NCBI GenBank assembly: GCA_964410065.1
Contig: CAYPFO010000005.1
Location: 1 to 64,000, forward strand
Length of the DNA stretch: 64,000 nucleotides
Source: Serpens sp964410065
GTDB lineage: Bacteria > Pseudomonadota > Gammaproteobacteria > Pseudomonadales > Pseudomonadaceae
Direction of reading: 5' to 3'
Numbering within the stretch: position 1 is the stretch's first letter; the number at the start of each line of letters is the position of its first letter. The translations under genes and the position numbers were made by a program. Below are positions 42,865 to 52,061 of the stretch, one piece after another. Under the pieces are notes generated by a model that made no database searches, was not told the DNA's origin, and saw only the letters and a program-made list of their open reading frames with translations.

Positions 42865-45366
42865 CTAGGGGTTCGAGGCCTGTTCCGGCATCGGCTCCGG
42901 GCTGGGTTGCCGTTTCAACGTGACCTGACGGATCGACAAGCGCACTTCGGTAGGCAGCACGCGCTTGGCGGCGCCTTCCACCAGTTCGGCCAGCTTGGGC
43001 GAGTGGCTGAGTTGCCCTTGCTCGTTGCGGCGCAGCACGCCCTGATCGATCAGGGTATTGATGAAGTGGCGGAACAGGCTCTTGTCGAAGAACTCCGGGG
43101 CGTTCAGACCGTGCAGGATCGACAGGCGCTGGGCCATGACCGTGCACAGACTTTCCAGCTCCTCGGCGTCCAGGCCGTACTGCGGATGGTCGAGGATCAG
43201 CGCCACGGCCATGTAGAAGCGCTGCAGCGTCTGCACGATGGCGCGCGACAACAGTGTGAGCAGCACGAACTCCCCGGAGCTGGGCGCCGGGCGGATGAAA
43301 AGATCGTCTTCACGGCGCAGCAGGCCCTGCTCCACGAAGGCGTCCATCCACTCGTCAACCACCGCTTCCAGCTCATCCAATTCATAACGAATGAACAGCT
43401 CGGCCTGCAGGTACGGATACAGCGCGGTCACGTAGCGCAGGATCTGTTCGCGGCTGATGCGCCCGCTGTTCTGGAAGAAGCTGGCCAGCAGCGACGGCAG
43501 CGCGAAGACGTGCAGCACGTTGTTGCGGTAGTAGGTCATCAGGACCGCGTTCTGCTCATCCAGATAGAGGATTTCGCCCAGCGCGTCCTGCTGGCTGGCG
43601 ATCAGCTGCATGTCCTGTACATGGGCCGTCAGCTGCCGGCCATCGCCATCGGGCAGGGTGGTGTGCGGCGAGTAGGGCACCCGACGCAGCAGCGCCAGGT
43701 AGCGGTCGAGCACGCTGGCCAGGCCGCGATCGTCGATGGCCAGCTTGCTGGTGGAAAGCATGACCATGGCCACCAGGTTGACCGGGTTGATCGCCGCCGC
43801 TTCGTTGAGGTGGCGGGCGACGGTGGTGCCAAGCTTGTTGGTGGCGGCGGTCAGCCACTCGGGGCGGTAATCCGGGCCCAGATCCTGCTGGCGCCAGCCG
43901 GGCTGCTGCTGCTCGAGGAACTCGGCCAGCTTGATCGGTTCGCCGAAGTTTACCGACACCTGGCCGAAGCGCTGGCGCAAGGCACCGATGACTTTGAATA
44001 GGTCGCCGATGGATTCCTTCTTCTTGCTCGCGCCGCGCAGTTCGCCCAGGTAGGTGCGGCCTTCCAGCACGCGCTCGTAGCCGATGTACACCGGCACGAA
44101 GACGACCGGCAGGCGGTGGGAGCGCAGGAAGCTGCGCAGGGTGATGGCCAGCATGCCGGTTTTCGGCTGCAGGGTGCGCCCGGTGCGCGAACGACCGCCT
44201 TCGACGAAGTACTCGACCGGGAAGCCCCGGCTGAACAGGGTGTGCAGGTACTCGTTGAACACCGCCGTGTACAGGGGATTGCCCTTGAAGGTGCGGCGCA
44301 TGAAGAAGGCACCGCCACGGCGCAGCAGGCCGCCAATCACCGGCATATTCAGGTTGATGCCGGCAGCGATGTGCGGCGGCGTCAGCCCGTGGGTGAACAG
44401 CAGGTACGAGAGCAGGAGGTAGTCGATGTGGCTGCGGTGGCAGGGCACATAGATGACTTCGTGACCGCGGGCGATCTCCTGCACCTGCTCGATGTGGTTG
44501 ACCTTGACGCCGTCGTAGATCTTGTTCCAGAACCAGGACAGAACCAGTTCGAGGAAGCGGATCGCCGTGTAGGTGTAGTCCGAGGCGATCTCGTTGCCGT
44601 AGCGCAGGGCGCGGGCTTCGGCCTTGGCGACGGAGAATTTCTCCCGTTCGGCTTCGTCCAGAATCGCCTGGCGCACAGCGGGCGCATGCACCAGGCCCTT
44701 GACCAGGTTGCGTCGGTGCGACACGTCCGGGCCGATGACGGCGGCCTTCTGGTTGCGAAAGTGCACCCGCAGGATGCGGTGGGCCATGCGCTGGGTGCGT
44801 TCAGGACCCTTGCCTTGGCCGACCAGCTCACGCAGCTGAATCGGCGCGGCGAACTGCACGCGGGTCTTGCGGCCGAGGAACAGGATCGCCAGCAGCTTGC
44901 GCAGCCGCCCGGTGACCGCCCAGCTATCAGCAAAAAGCAATTTCCAGGGGCTGGTCTCGCGGGCTGGCGATTGGCCCCAGTACACGCTGACCGGCACGAT
45001 CTGCGCTTCCGCCAAGGCATTCTGGCTGACGGCGGTGACCAGGCGCGCCAGCGTCGGGGAAATGATGCGCTTGTCGCGGCGCCCCAGCCAGCCGGTGGGC
45101 GCATCCAGAAAGAAGAAGGCCGACGGTTCTTGGTGGCTGTCCATCGACACCTGCACCACCGGACGCGGCAGACCGGCCTTGGCGCATTCATGGTCGACCA
45201 CCGCCAAGTCGCTTAGCGACGGCTTCTGCAGCACGTAGAACACGGGTTTGCTGCGATCAAGATCGAGAGTGGCGGCGGACTGGCTGATGGTTTCCGAACG
45301 AACCCACAGATACAGCAGGCGACGCAGGCTACCGAAAACAAGACGGTGAAGGGGTGTGCGGGTCAT
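42865..45366 (-). CDS. plsB: PlsB, glycerol-3-phosphate 1-O-acyltransferase
   Basis: Membrane-bound acyltransferase making lysophosphatidate, the first step of phospholipid synthesis. The 833-residue length matches proteobacterial PlsB. The acyltransferase blocks are clear: HRSHIDYLLLSYLLF (block I with the catalytic H-x4-D), GAFFMRRTFKGNPLY (block II), YFVEGGRSRTGR (block III) and VFVPVYIGYERVLEG (block IV). The protein begins MTRTPLHRLVFGSL. It is divergent from the ABC operon that starts at 45568. The order next to DUF488 is the P. aeruginosa one. Confidence 0.97.
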   Translation of the reverse strand: MTRTPLHRLVFGSLRRLLYLWVRSETISQSAATLDLDRSKPVFYVLQKPSLSDLAVVDHECAKAGLPRPVVQVSMDSHQEPSAFFFLDAPTGWLGRRDKRIISPTLARLVTAVSQNALAEAQIVPVSVYWGQSPARETSPWKLLFADSWAVTGRLRKLLAILFLGRKTRVQFAAPIQLRELVGQGKGPERTQRMAHRILRVHFRNQKAAVIGPDVSHRRNLVKGLVHAPAVRQAILDEAEREKFSVAKAEARALRYGNEIASDYTYTAIRFLELVLSWFWNKIYDGVKVNHIEQVQEIARGHEVIYVPCHRSHIDYLLLSYLLFTHGLTPPHIAAGINLNMPVIGGLLRRGGAFFMRRTFKGNPLYTAVFNEYLHTLFSRGFPVEYFVEGGRSRTGRTLQPKTGMLAITLRSFLRSHRLPVVFVPVYIGYERVLEGRTYLGELRGASKKKESIGDLFKVIGALRQRFGQVSVNFGEPIKLAEFLEQQQPGWRQQDLGPDYRPEWLTAATNKLGTTVARHLNEAAAINPVNLVAMVMLSTSKLAIDDRGLASVLDRYLALLRRVPYSPHTTLPDGDGRQLTAHVQDMQLIASQQDALGEILYLDEQNAVLMTYYRNNVLHVFALPSLLASFFQNSGRISREQILRYVTALYPYLQAELFIRYELDELEAVVDEWMDAFVEQGLLRREDDLFIRPAPSSGEFVLLTLLSRAIVQTLQRFYMAVALILDHPQYGLDAEELESLCTVMAQRLSILHGLNAPEFFDKSLFRHFINTLIDQGVLRRNEQGQLSHSPKLAELVEGAAKRVLPTEVRLSIRQVTLKRQPSPEPMPEQASNP

Positions 45367-45472
45367 ACGTCTGGTCGAATAAAACGAGCAATTGCTCGGG
45401 AGCGCTAGTGTGCCGCATCGCTGGGGGAGGGAAAAGCGGCAAAACGCGGAAAGAATTGGCTCTTGACGTGCC

Positions 45473-45502
45473 TTGCCATGGCTTGGAGCGTGCTTTTATA
45501 GT
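45473..45502 (+). promoter_or_regulatory. Candidate sigma-70 promoter of the ABC/GldG operon
   Basis: TTGCCA (45473-45478) and TATAGT (45497-45502) are separated by 18 bases, about 65 bases before the ABC ATPase start. A TTGACG at 45463 is an alternative -35 but lacks a partner at good spacing. Confidence 0.45.
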
Positions 45503-45567
45503 CCCGCGGCGTTGAATTCTCGGCCTGGTTTCCAAGGGCCGGGCAGTGATCGGAGGATGGGACTCCC

Positions 45568-46491
45568 ATGATTGAGATAAGAAACCTGACCAAACGCTTC
45601 GACCGGCACACGGTGGTGGATGATCTGTCGTTCGAGGTTCGCCCGGGTGAAGTGCTGGGCTTTCTCGGCCCCAACGGTGCCGGCAAGTCGACGACCATGA
45701 AGATGCTCACCGGCTTTCTCGCCCCGACGTCGGGCACGGCCAGCATTCATGGCTTCGATATCCAGACCCAGCCCCTCAAGGCGCAACGCCTGATCGGCTA
45801 CTTGCCCGAAGGCGCACCCTGCTACGGCGATATGCACGTGCGCGGGTTTCTCAGCTTTATGGCAGAAATACGCGGCTTTCGCGGCGCGGAAAAAAACCGG
45901 CGCGTGGCCCGTGCGGTGGAGCAGCTAGAGCTGGGCAGTGTGCTGGGCCAGCACATCGACACCTTGTCCAAGGGATTCAAGCGCCGTGTTGGCCTCGCCC
46001 AGGCGATTCTCCACGATCCCCGGGTGCTGATCCTCGATGAGCCCACCGACGGCCTGGACCCGAACCAGAAACATCAGGTGCGCCAGCTGATCCAGGGCCT
46101 GGCCGAGGACAAGATCGTCATCATCTCCACGCATATCCTCGAAGAAGTCGGCGCGCTGTGTAGCCGCGCTGTGGTGATTGCCCACGGCAAGCTGGTGGCC
46201 GATGCCACGCCCCTCGAGCTGGAACGACGTTCGCGCTATCACCAGGCCGTGACCCTGGTGAGCGAAGAGCCGCTGGACGAAGCCGCGCTGCGGGCCTTGC
46301 CGGGGGTTGCCGGCCTTGAACACAACCGGCGCGAACAGAGCCTGACCGTGCTGGCTGAGCCGGGCGCGGTGATTTTCCCGCCGATCAACGACCTGATTCG
46401 CGCACGCGGCTGGGCCATTCGCGAACTGAATGTGGAGCGCGGCCGCCTCGATGAAGTGTTTCGCAATCTGACCCGGGGGGAGGCGGCATGA
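45568..46491 (+). CDS. ABC transporter ATP-binding protein (GldA-type)
   Basis: ATPase of an ABC-2 type exporter, 307 residues. Motifs in order: Walker A GPNGAGKST (near residue 38), a Q-loop region GYLPEGAPCYGDMHV, signature LSKGFKRRVGLAQAI, Walker B VLILDEPTDGLDP, H-loop ISTHILEE. The C-terminal extension with LEVERGRLDEVFRNLT-like residues is typical of ATPases paired with GldG-like proteins. Its stop overlaps the next gene by four bases (ATGA). The exported substrate is unknown. Confidence 0.9.
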   Translation: MIEIRNLTKRFDRHTVVDDLSFEVRPGEVLGFLGPNGAGKSTTMKMLTGFLAPTSGTASIHGFDIQTQPLKAQRLIGYLPEGAPCYGDMHVRGFLSFMAEIRGFRGAEKNRRVARAVEQLELGSVLGQHIDTLSKGFKRRVGLAQAILHDPRVLILDEPTDGLDPNQKHQVRQLIQGLAEDKIVIISTHILEEVGALCSRAVVIAHGKLVADATPLELERRSRYHQAVTLVSEEPLDEAALRALPGVAGLEHNRREQSLTVLAEPGAVIFPPINDLIRARGWAIRELNVERGRLDEVFRNLTRGEAA

Positions 46492-47222
46492 AGCAGTTGC
46501 CGGTGATCTTCAAGCGCGAGCTGGCGAGCTATTTCGCCACGCCGCTGGCTTACATTTTCCTGGTGATTTTCCTGGTGCTGACCGGGGTGTTCACCTTCTA
46601 TCTGGGTGGTTTTTTCGAGCGTGGCCAGGCCGATCTGGGCAGTTTTTTCGCCTTCCATCCCTGGCTGTACCTGTTCCTGGTGCCTGCCATCGCCATGCGT
46701 CTGTGGGCCGAGGAGCGCAAGTCCGGCACCCTGGAACTGCTGATGACCTTGCCGATCACCCGCACCGAAGCGGTGGCCGGCAAGTTTCTCGCCGCCTGGG
46801 TGTTCGCCGGTCTGGCGCTGCTGCTGACCTTCCCGGTGGTGCTCACCGTGAACTACCTGGGCGAGCCGGACAACGGCGCGATCCTCACCGGGTACCTGGG
46901 CAGCTGGCTGCTGGCCGGCGCCTATCTGGCGGTCGGCTCGTGCATGTCGGCACTGGCGCGCAATCAGGTGATTGCCTTCATCCTCACCGTCAGCTTGTGC
47001 TTTGTATTCATCGTCAGCGGCTTTCCCATGGTGATCGACGCCTTCAGCGCCTGGGCGCCGCAGGGCATGATCGATGCGGTGGCGTCGATGAGCTTTCTGA
47101 TTCGCTTCGAGGCGATCAGCAAGGGCGTCATCGACCTGCGCGACCTGCTGTATTTCCTCAGTTTCATCGTGGCCTGGCTGGCCGCCACCGCCGTAATGGT
47201 TGATCTGAAAAAGGCGGACTGA
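46488..47222 (+). CDS. ABC-2 type permease (GldF-type)
   Basis: Inner-membrane permease of 244 residues with six predicted helices. The first is LAYIFLVIFLVLTGVFTFYL, and the cytoplasmic stretch MRLWAEERKSGTLELLMTLPITRTE is the classic ABC-2/Nos-Y connecting loop. It couples to the upstream ATPase by a four-base overlap and to the GldG-like gene five bases later. It resembles GldF of the Bacteroidetes gliding machinery, but in pseudomonads the role is undefined. Confidence 0.88.
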   Translation: MKQLPVIFKRELASYFATPLAYIFLVIFLVLTGVFTFYLGGFFERGQADLGSFFAFHPWLYLFLVPAIAMRLWAEERKSGTLELLMTLPITRTEAVAGKFLAAWVFAGLALLLTFPVVLTVNYLGEPDNGAILTGYLGSWLLAGAYLAVGSCMSALARNQVIAFILTVSLCFVFIVSGFPMVIDAFSAWAPQGMIDAVASMSFLIRFEAISKGVIDLRDLLYFLSFIVAWLAATAVMVDLKKAD

Positions 47223-47226
47223 ACCC

Positions 47227-49050
47227 ATGAAAAGACTGCTGTATTCCGGTGCCGGACTGCTGCTTATCGCCGTGGCATTCCTGGCCTTCAATCTGATTTC
47301 CGGGCTGACCCTGAGCCATGCCCGGCTGGACCTCACCGAGCAGAAGCTCCACACCCTGACCGAAGGCACCGAGCGGATTCTGGCTGGGCTGGACGAGCCA
47401 TTGACCCTGCAGCTGTTTTATTCGGACGCCGCCACCCAGGATCTGGTGGCGCTGCGCAACTACGCGCGCCGGGTTGAGGAATTGCTCAAGACCTATGTGC
47501 GCGCCGCCAATGGCAAGCTCACGCTGCAGGTGATCGATCCCGAGCCGTTTTCGGAACGGGAAGACCAGGCCGCCGAGTACGGCTTGCAGGCGGTGCCGCT
47601 GCGCGCCGGCGGCGAGCGTATCTACTTTGGCCTGGCCGGCAGCAACGCCCAGGGCGACCGGCAGGTGATTCCGTTCTTCCCGCTGGATCAGGAGGAGTTC
47701 CTTGAGTACGAGATCAGCCGCCTGGTCAACAGCCTGGCCAATCCGCAGTTGCCGGTGGTCGGTGTCCTGTCCGGGCTGCCGCTCAACGGTGGCTTCGACA
47801 TGCGGGCCCGCCAGCCCAGCGCGCCGTGGATGATCATCGAGGAAATCCGCCAGTTGTTCCGCATCGAAAGCCTGCAGACGGATGTCGACCAGATTCCCGA
47901 ACAGGTGTCGGTGCTGCTGCTGGTGCATCCCAAGCAGTTGCCGGAACACACGCAGTACGCCATCGACCAGTTCGTGCTGCGCGGCGGCAAGCTGCTGGCC
48001 TTTGTCGACCCCTACAGCGAAGCCGACACGGGCATGGGGCTGCCGGGCGAGCTGGACAAGTCATCCAATCTCGACAGGTTGTTTCAGGCTTGGGGGCTGC
48101 GCATGCTGCCTGACCAGGTACTGCTGGATGGCGCTTATGCGTTGCCGGTGAGCCTGGGGGCGGGGCAGCGCCCGGTGCGCCACGCCGCCTGGCTGAACCT
48201 GCCGGCCGAGGCGCTGGATCAGGAGGATGTCAGCACCGCCAACCTGGAAACGCTGATTATGGCCAGCGCCGGCGTGCTGGAACCGCAGGAAGATGCCAAG
48301 ACCACCTTTCTGCCGATCATCCGCAGCTCCGCCCAGGCCCAGCCGGTCGACGTGCAGCGCCTGGCCATGCTCGACAATCCCGAGTCGCTGATTCGCGAGT
48401 TGCAGCCCACCGGTACGCGTTACGCCCTGGCCGTACGGATTAGTGGCCCGGCGCAGAGCGCCTTCCCGGACGGCATCGAAGGGCAGAAGGACGGCCTGAA
48501 ACAAGCTGCCAACGTCAACCTGCTGGTGGTCGCCGACACCGACCTGCTCAGCGACCGCATGTGGGTGCAGGTGCAGGACTTCTTCGGGCAGCGCATCCCG
48601 CAGCCGTTCGCCGACAACGCGGGCTTCGCCGTCAATGCGCTGGACAACCTGGCCGGCTCTGACGCACTGATCAGCGTGCGCTCGCGCGGTCGCTTTGATC
48701 GACCCTTCACAGTGGTGAATCGCTTACAACGCGAGGCTGAAGACCGCTTCCGCATCAAGGAGCAGCAGTTGCAGCAGCGCCTGGCGCTGGCCGAGCAGAA
48801 GCTGGCCGAGTTGCAATCCGATGATCCCGCTCAGGCGCTGGAGCTGACGCCTGAGCATCAGGCCACCTTGCAGCAGTTCCTGCAGGAAAAGCTGCAAATC
48901 CGCAAGGAGCTGCGCGAGGTGAATTACCAGCTCAATGCCGATATCGAAGCGCTGGGCCGCAGCCTGAAGTTCATCAATATCGCTTTGGTGCCGCTGTTGT
49001 TGACCCTCGGCGTGCTGGTGCTCTGGCTTATTCGACGGCAGCGGGCCTGA
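47227..49050 (+). CDS. GldG-family ABC-associated membrane protein
   Basis: A 607-residue protein with one N-terminal membrane helix (LLLIAVAFLAFNLISG, about 10-25), a large domain of the GldG/ABC-type uncharacterised class (LTEQKLHTLTEGTERILAGLDEPLTL at the start, then LPVVGVLSGLPLNGG and LLVHPKQLPEHTQYAIDQFVLRGG), a coiled coil near residues 495-580 (KEQQLQQRLALAEQKLAELQ), and a final helix before RRQRA. It is the third gene of the operon and likely a periplasmic partner of the ABC pair. A DUF4340 gene, often next in such clusters, does not follow. Confidence 0.83.
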   Translation: MKRLLYSGAGLLLIAVAFLAFNLISGLTLSHARLDLTEQKLHTLTEGTERILAGLDEPLTLQLFYSDAATQDLVALRNYARRVEELLKTYVRAANGKLTLQVIDPEPFSEREDQAAEYGLQAVPLRAGGERIYFGLAGSNAQGDRQVIPFFPLDQEEFLEYEISRLVNSLANPQLPVVGVLSGLPLNGGFDMRARQPSAPWMIIEEIRQLFRIESLQTDVDQIPEQVSVLLLVHPKQLPEHTQYAIDQFVLRGGKLLAFVDPYSEADTGMGLPGELDKSSNLDRLFQAWGLRMLPDQVLLDGAYALPVSLGAGQRPVRHAAWLNLPAEALDQEDVSTANLETLIMASAGVLEPQEDAKTTFLPIIRSSAQAQPVDVQRLAMLDNPESLIRELQPTGTRYALAVRISGPAQSAFPDGIEGQKDGLKQAANVNLLVVADTDLLSDRMWVQVQDFFGQRIPQPFADNAGFAVNALDNLAGSDALISVRSRGRFDRPFTVVNRLQREAEDRFRIKEQQLQQRLALAEQKLAELQSDDPAQALELTPEHQATLQQFLQEKLQIRKELREVNYQLNADIEALGRSLKFINIALVPLLLTLGVLVLWLIRRQRA

Positions 49051-49392
49051 CGGCAGGCGGCTCGAACGTAAGCTGTGTCTAGCGCGCCTGGCGTGCTGGG
49101 TCATGCGGGCAAGGAGCGCCCGCTGCGGCTCGGCACGAGGCGGCTGTTGCAGCGAAACCTGGGTATCTTCGTCAAATGTCTTAATAAGTATCCGCAATTA
49201 CCGGAATTCATTGAGATTTGTAGACGCGACGAAAAAGCCCCCTTTTCAGCGGGGATGGTTCCTTTATACTCCGCGGGCAGTTGTCCCCTGGCCATCATCG
49301 TGCCCACTGCGGCTCACGGAGTTGGGCGGCAACTGTCCAGGCTCTTCGCGATAAGAGGAGCGGTTTAATAAAAATGAGTTGGAGATGCAGTA
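49051..49392 (+). promoter_or_regulatory. Upstream region and probable leader of the cold-shock gene
   Basis: This 342-base stretch has no convincing gene. A TATACT (49265-49270) could be a -10 box, giving a leader of roughly 110 bases, typical for cold-shock mRNAs. In the leader, CAGTTG (49278-49283) can pair with CAACTG (49330-49335), and CCTGG (49287-49291) with CCAGG (49337-49341); these interleave like a pseudoknot or alternative pairings. The -35 match is poor. Confidence 0.4.
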
Positions 49393-49602
49393 ATGGCTGA
49401 TCGTGAGTTGGGCACCGTCAAGTGGTTCAATGACGCCAAGGGCTATGGATTCATTCAACGCGAGAGCGGTGCGGACGTGTTTGTCCATTTTCGTGCGATT
49501 CGCGGTGAGGGCCACCGCACCTTGCTGGAAGGCCAGCAGGTCGAGTTCGCGGTAATTCAGGGCCAGAAAGGCCTGCAAGCTGAAGACGTCTCCACGCTCT
49601 GA
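49393..49602 (+). CDS. CspA-family cold-shock protein
   Basis: A 69-residue single OB-fold RNA chaperone. RNP1 (KGYGFIQ) and RNP2 (VFVHF) are present, with GTVKWFNDAKG at the start. The C-terminus is short and ends AEDVSTL. A purine-rich GGAGATG lies at the right distance upstream. Relatives melt RNA structure in cold or stationary phase; which of the Csp paralogues this is cannot be told. It is followed by a strong terminator and stands alone. Confidence 0.93.
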   Translation: MADRELGTVKWFNDAKGYGFIQRESGADVFVHFRAIRGEGHRTLLEGQQVEFAVIQGQKGLQAEDVSTL

Positions 49603-49615
49603 ATGGCCCATGCAG

Positions 49616-49645
49616 AAAAAACCCGTCCGTCGTGACGGGTTTTTT
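49616..49645 (+). terminator. Rho-independent terminator after the cold-shock gene
   Basis: ACCCGTC (49621-49627) pairs with GACGGGT (49634-49640), with an A-run before and a T6 run (49640-49645) after, 13 bases past the stop. Confidence 0.93.
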
Positions 49646-49812
49646 ATTGGCGCGAGAAGGGCTCGGGGGTGATTGCCGGTAGCGCGGGAGGTCGGATAGT
49701 CCCGCTCCGGGTGGCGAGATTGCAGAAGTATTTGCGATGATGCGCAGCGCGAGCGGAGGGGTTATTCCTGCGAGCCTTGGGTTTTTATCAGTCATACGGG
49801 GTAGGGCGTGCC

Positions 49813-50463
49813 ATGAGCCTGACAATGGAAGCGATTTTGCAGCAGGCCCGTCCGGTTCTGCCGGTACTGGTCATCGAGGATACGGCAAGTGCAGTGGAGC
49901 TTGCCCAGGCCCTGCATGCCGGGGGTGTCCGAGTGCTGGAAGTGACGTTGCGTACGCCACGGGCCCTGGATGCGGTGGCCAGCATTCGCCAGGCGTTGCC
50001 CGACCTGCTGGTCGGCGCCGGCACCTTGATCCATGCCGCGCAGTTCCTCGAAGCCCGTGACGCGGGGGCGCAGTTTGCGGTAAGCCCAGGGTGCACAGAG
50101 CGCCTGGCGATGGCTGCGGTGGACGCCCAGCTGCCGTATTTGCCTGGCGTGTTGACGCCCTCCGAGGTGCTGATGGCGCTGGAGTTCGGCCATCGTTCCC
50201 TGAAGCTGTTCCCGGCCAACGGCAGTGCCAGCGTGAAAATGCTCAAGAGCCTCAAGGGACCCTTCACCGGCATCCGTTTCTGTCCCACCGGCGGGATCAA
50301 TGCGGACAACTTGCTGAGTTTTCTCAGCCTGCCGAATGTCGCCTGCGTCGGCGGTACTTGGATCGCGCCAGCCAACCTGGTGCGTGCCCGTGCCTGGGAT
50401 CAGATTACCCAGTTGGCCCGTGAGGCGTGCGAGTTGGCGCGCAGCTTGGAGCAGCACCCGTGA
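49813..50463 (+). CDS. eda: KDPG/KHG aldolase
   Basis: 2-keto-3-deoxy-6-phosphogluconate aldolase, the last enzyme of the Entner-Doudoroff pathway, splitting KDPG to pyruvate and glyceraldehyde 3-phosphate. The 216-residue protein has the catalytic glutamate at residue 43 (VLEVTLRTP), the Schiff-base lysine at residue 131 (SLKLFPANG), and the phosphate-binding FCPTGGI. The start at 49813 is preferred to 49777, which has no family support. Its GTGA junction with the next gene suggests translational coupling. The edd gene is not in the window. Confidence 0.94.
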   Translation: MSLTMEAILQQARPVLPVLVIEDTASAVELAQALHAGGVRVLEVTLRTPRALDAVASIRQALPDLLVGAGTLIHAAQFLEARDAGAQFAVSPGCTERLAMAAVDAQLPYLPGVLTPSEVLMALEFGHRSLKLFPANGSASVKMLKSLKGPFTGIRFCPTGGINADNLLSFLSLPNVACVGGTWIAPANLVRARAWDQITQLAREACELARSLEQHP

Positions 50464-50894
50464 ACTGGGATCTGGACACGCCGTTCATCGTCGATATTGA
50501 GGTGGGCGCGCAGGATATCGACGGTCTGGGGCATGCCAACAACGCGGTGTATGTGAGTTGGATGGAGCGTTGTGCCTGGCAGCATTCGCAGAGCCTGGGG
50601 CTGGATCTGGTGGAATACCGCCGTCTGGACCGCGCCATGGCCGTGCTGCGCCATGAGATCGATTACCTGGCCAGTGCCTATGAAGGTGAGCGCCTGCGGA
50701 TCGGCACCTGGATCGTGGAGTCCGACCACAAGCTGAAAATGCTGCGCCGCTTCCAACTGATCCGTCCGGACGATGCCAGTACCTTGTTGCGTGCCCAGAC
50801 CACCTTCGTGTGTATCGAGCTGTCCAGCGGCAAACCCAAGCGCATGCCGGTGGAGTTCGTCGACGGATATGGGCAAGCGTTGCACGGGCGCTGA
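50460..50894 (+). CDS. Hotdog-fold acyl-CoA thioesterase (4HBT/YbgC type)
   Basis: A 144-residue thioesterase-like protein of the 4-hydroxybenzoyl-CoA thioesterase group. The active-site region DIDGLGHANNAVYVSWMERCAW carries the Asp/His and Asn of the family, and the IDYLASAYEGERLRIGTW strand follows. The GTG start overlaps the eda stop (GTGA at 50460), so the two genes are probably translated as a coupled pair. The physiological thioester is unknown, and the link to KDPG aldolase has no obvious metabolic reason. Confidence 0.85.
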   Translation: MNWDLDTPFIVDIEVGAQDIDGLGHANNAVYVSWMERCAWQHSQSLGLDLVEYRRLDRAMAVLRHEIDYLASAYEGERLRIGTWIVESDHKLKMLRRFQLIRPDDASTLLRAQTTFVCIELSSGKPKRMPVEFVDGYGQALHGR

Positions 50895-51071
50895 GTCGGC
50901 CAGGGTATTCATACAATCTGCAAACGTCGGCCGAGGTGGGCCTCTCGCGCTGGATCTGAGTGACTTGGAGTGACGAGGGCGCGGCAACCGCGCCTGAAGG
51001 CTGTACCGGGACGTGTTGCGCCTTGCCCCGGCTTCCTTACACTACGCGCCTTTTCTGTTCGAGATTTCCGC

Positions 51072-52061
51072 ATGCAAATCGCCCTGGCGCCTATGGAAGG
51101 GTTGGTCGACGACATTCTCCGCGACGTGCTGACCCGAGTCGGTGGCATCGACTGGTGCGTGACCGAGTTCATCCGCGTCAGCGAGCGGCTGTTGCCGGCC
51201 TCGCAGTTCCACCGGCTTGCCCCTGAGCTGAGGCAAGGCTCGCGCACCCCGGCGGGCACGCCGATGCGCCTGCAACTGCTGGGGTCCGATCCCGCCTGCC
51301 TGGCCGACAATGCAGCCTTTGCCTGTGAGCTGGGTGCGCCGGTGATCGATTTGAACTTCGGCTGCCCGGCCAAGACCGTCAACAAGTCACGCGGCGGTGC
51401 GGTGCTGCTCGACGAGCCGGAATTGCTGCACGCCATCGTTCGCGAAGTGCGCCGCGCAGTGCCGGCCGCAATTCCGGTGACGGCAAAAATGCGCCTGGGC
51501 TTCGACAGTCCGGACGGCGCGCTGGATAGCGCACGCGCCCTGGCCGAGGGCGGCGCGGCGCAGATTGTGGTGCATGCACGGACCAAGCGAGATGGCTACA
51601 AGCCGCCCGCCCACTGGGAGTGGGTGGCGCGGGTGCAGGACGCCGTGGCGGTACCGGTATTTGCCAATGGCGATGTGTGGAGCCTGGAGGACTGGTACCG
51701 TTGCCGGGAAATCAGCGGCGTGGACGATGTCATGCTGGGTCGCGGCCTGGTCTCGCGCCCGGACCTGGCCAGGCAGATTGCCGCCGCACGGTCCGGCCTG
51801 CCGGTGGTGGAAATGAGCTGGCTGGAGTTGCAGCCGCTGTTGCGCGATTTTTGGGCGCGGGCGCGCCACAAGTTGTCACCTCGCTATGCGCCGGGGCGAC
51901 TCAAGCAATGGCTGGCCATGCTCACCCGCAGCTACCCCGAGGCGGCGGAGATGTTCGCCGCGCTGCGTCGTGAAAATGACTGCGCACGTATCGATGCGCT
52001 GTTCAAGCTGCCTGCCAGCAGAGGCGTAGAGCCCGTTGTTTGGGCGGGAGCAGGCCTCTGA
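51072..52061 (+). CDS. dusC: DusC, tRNA-dihydrouridine(16) synthase
   Basis: FMN enzyme that reduces uridine 16 in tRNA D-loops. The 329-residue protein has the LAPMEGLVDDILRDVL opening of the DusC type, the catalytic cysteine at residue 98 in LNFGCPAKTVNKSRGGAVLL, KMRLG, the VVHARTKRDGYKPPAHWEW segment and FMN-binding ANGDV and MLGRGL. The start at 51072 fits the family; upstream in-frame codons are intergenic. It stands alone after the thioesterase. Confidence 0.94.
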   Translation: MQIALAPMEGLVDDILRDVLTRVGGIDWCVTEFIRVSERLLPASQFHRLAPELRQGSRTPAGTPMRLQLLGSDPACLADNAAFACELGAPVIDLNFGCPAKTVNKSRGGAVLLDEPELLHAIVREVRRAVPAAIPVTAKMRLGFDSPDGALDSARALAEGGAAQIVVHARTKRDGYKPPAHWEWVARVQDAVAVPVFANGDVWSLEDWYRCREISGVDDVMLGRGLVSRPDLARQIAAARSGLPVVEMSWLELQPLLRDFWARARHKLSPRYAPGRLKQWLAMLTRSYPEAAEMFAALRRENDCARIDALFKLPASRGVEPVVWAGAGL

